Part shown: in pieces, positions 11,100-12,235 of the stretch
Numbering within the stretch: the first letter of the stretch is position 1
How the letters are laid out: every line of letters begins with the position of its first letter
Origin: Thermotogae bacterium
GTDB taxonomy: Bacteria > Thermotogota > Thermotogae > UBA12178
Assembly (NCBI GenBank): GCA_003641795.1
Contig: QNAP01000031.1
Coordinates: 1-12,235 of the forward strand
DNA length: 12,235 nt
Direction: 5' to 3'
The notes under the pieces: model-generated
The model's input: the letters and a program-made list of their open reading frames with translations, nothing else
What the model was told of the DNA's origin: nothing
Database searches by the model: none
Program-made: the position numbers and the translations under genes

Positions 11100-11765
11100 A
11101 TGCCTATTGAACCTAAAAGGGGATGCGGATACCGGAGGGTTGGGGTTCTCTATTTGGTGGGAAGTGGATTAGCTAAGCCATGTCCAAATATGCCATTATC
11201 CCTGGAGCCATGTCCGATATGCGGATTTAAGCCTCAGTTTTATCGGGATTTCATGTGGATAGCTAAATCATATATCATGAAATTGGTTGAGCTTTACGGA
11301 GACCCAGAGGCCGATGACCCAGGATGCCCCTTATGTGATGCTGAGAACATCAATCAAGATAGATATGGCTTCATGTGGGTAGGTCGAAAATTCTATACTC
11401 CGGAGAGCTTCATCGAGGAGGCCCTTCGGATGGGAGTTTCTAAGGCTATAAAGCAAATACCGAAGGGCTTAGAATTGGGGAAGACGTGGGTTTTATTAGC
11501 TCATCCCGATGCGGTGAGGATAGGCATCGATGATGAAGGGAACCCCATAACTAAATCAGGAATCTTCTACGCTTTTAGGCCCATCAGGATAGAGATGCTG
11601 GTCTATGAATCCGAGGCGGATGAGGAGACCCTGGAGAGGCTGAGGGAGAGAGGTATAACGCCGGTTATAGTCCCAGACTCGGAGAAGAAATGGCATAAGA
11701 AAAAGATAAGGAGGGAGAGGAAGAGTAGAATAGAGGAATTAATCGAAGAGGAGGAGGATGAATGA
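11100..11765 (+). CDS. Phage/archaeal-virus-type zinc-finger protein
   Basis: 221 residues. The N-terminus, with R-G-C-G-Y-R, then G-V-L-Y-L-V-G, then P-C-P near 27-29 and P-C-P-I-C-G at 37-42, matches a widespread family of virus and plasmid proteins of unknown function with the sense CG(Y/F)R..GG/GVLYLV...PC...LP..L..CP.C. Cysteines 9, 28, 38, 41 and a further CPLC (76-79) imply one or two zinc sites. A central alpha/beta domain (about 90-175) follows, then a basic stretch (190-206) and a poly-Glu/Asp tail. Roles in modifying or reading nucleic acids are guessed for the family, none proven. Good SD (GGAGGAGG) before the start. Confidence 0.75.
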   Translation: MPIEPKRGCGYRRVGVLYLVGSGLAKPCPNMPLSLEPCPICGFKPQFYRDFMWIAKSYIMKLVELYGDPEADDPGCPLCDAENINQDRYGFMWVGRKFYTPESFIEEALRMGVSKAIKQIPKGLELGKTWVLLAHPDAVRIGIDDEGNPITKSGIFYAFRPIRIEMLVYESEADEETLERLRERGITPVIVPDSEKKWHKKKIRRERKSRIEELIEEEEDE

Positions 11766-11896
11766 TGGGCGATATATTTGTAAGTTATTGGGATTTTGTT
11801 TTTGGGCTTATTATAGGTTTTATATGCGGATTTGGGTGGGGAATAGCTTTAACATTATTACCTGCGGAGGGAAGTAAAGATGAGAGGGATAATTAA
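11762..11896 (+). CDS. Tiny single-helix membrane protein, 44 aa
   Basis: Starts at ATG 11762 (or the adjacent ATG 11765) and ends TAA 11894-11896. The start overlaps the upstream stop as ATGA, and the end overlaps the next gene by 17 nt. It fills an otherwise empty 114-bp gap, which supports coding. The product has one long hydrophobic segment (about 9-34) with repeated Gly and aromatic residues (FGLIIGFICGFGWGIALTLL), then a short acidic tail. Function unknown; small holin-like or virion-membrane peptides have this form. Confidence 0.55.
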   Translation: MMGDIFVSYWDFVFGLIIGFICGFGWGIALTLLPAEGSKDERDN

Positions 11897-12110
11897 GAAT
11901 AATGAAAACGCCGAATTCATAAGATACCTCAGCGACGGAAACATTCAGCTAATCCTATTCATGCCCAGAGACCATCTAAGAAGACTCGTAAAGATAATGA
12001 GGAGGATAGGGGCCTCAACAATAATGGAGACCTTAGAGAGCCTAATAGAGATGTATGAAGATGACTATATCTATGGATTATATGTGGATGATGAAATAGG
12101 GGAGGAATAA
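11880..12110 (+). CDS. Hypothetical protein, 76 aa
   Basis: Starts ATG 11880 with GGAGGGAAG ending a few bases before it. A compact alpha/beta protein: a strand around NIQLILFM, basic helices (about 30-44, DHLRRLVKIMRRI), a further helix and an acidic tail (DDEIGEE). No motif recognised. Its 3' end supplies GGGGAGGAAT for the gene at 12113 that crosses the circle join. Confidence 0.68.
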   Translation: MRGIIKNNENAEFIRYLSDGNIQLILFMPRDHLRRLVKIMRRIGASTIMETLESLIEMYEDDYIYGLYVDDEIGEE

Positions 12111-12112
12111 AG

Positions 12113-12235
12113 ATGGGGAGGTCATGGATTATTAGAATTGAGGAGACCGGTAATCCGGTGGAGCCGGTGAAGGTTCATTATCGAAACTTTGAGATAACAC
12201 TATTGAACCGCCATAATATTCTTTATCTCATTAAA
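12113..12235. repeat. Second copy of the 123-bp terminal direct repeat
   Basis: Identical to bases 1-123. It holds the first 41 codons of the gene completed at 1-162. It should be trimmed when the circle is closed. Confidence 0.93.

Noticed and set aside
504..11265. CRISPR array from the repeated TAGCTA elements
   Set aside because: Repeats are only 12 bp, irregularly spaced, in both orientations and inside genes; no cas genes.

Overview
The window is one complete small circular replicon read slightly more than once around. Bases 12113-12235 repeat bases 1-123 exactly, so the unit is about 12,112 bp and the reading frame continues across the join. Gene content points to a virus of a hyperthermophilic archaeon. 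The evidence is the archaeal TATA boxes (T/A-rich, centred about 25-31 nt before an ATG with no Shine-Dalgarno site, i.e. leaderless starts), heavy use of AGG/AGA and ATA codons, tightly packed small ORFs with ATGA overlaps, ribbon-helix-helix (RHH) and AbrB-type regulators, several small zinc-binding proteins, and a virion-like module of tiny two-helix hydrophobic proteins followed by a large glycosylatable surface protein. The best guess is a spindle-shaped (fusellovirus-like) or other membrane-containing virus, possibly of Thermoproteota. Neither the family nor the host can be fixed from this sequence alone.

Layout. 11880-12112 plus 1-1348: early-type operon of small proteins (unknowns, Cys-rich proteins, a C4 zinc ribbon, a DUF5658-like membrane protein). 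1349-1461: AT-rich gap with an 18-bp perfect palindrome. 1462-2918: unknown protein, RHH regulator, SAM methyltransferase and a membrane protein. 2919-3098: GC-rich, highly structured gap that may encode a structured RNA or hold an origin. 3099-3610: AbrB-like protein and a zinc ribbon. 3611-4177 (minus strand): minimal tyrosine integrase, the only leftward gene. 4288-10059: virion and assembly module made of a P-loop ATPase, two paralogous small coat-protein candidates, a 525-aa surface protein, a set of membrane proteins, a Cys-rich protein and a very basic DNA-packaging protein. 10105-11896: repeat-containing protein, unknowns, a phage/archaeal-virus zinc-finger protein and an unlisted 44-aa membrane peptide. 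No stretch over 300 bp lacks a gene. I recognise no replication initiator, polymerase or tRNA.

The most striking signal is not a gene. The palindromic core TAGCTA occurs 39 times by my hand count, against about 4 expected from base composition. Many copies extend to an asymmetric 12-mer TTTAGCTATRAG (13 exact copies, 7 on plus and 6 on minus, against far less than 1 expected). Copies lie in all reading frames, in both orientations, in coding and non-coding DNA, and supply stop and start codons at gene junctions. They are dense from 978 to 4116 and absent from the most AT-rich genes. This looks like DNA-level selection for a genome-wide recognition site.
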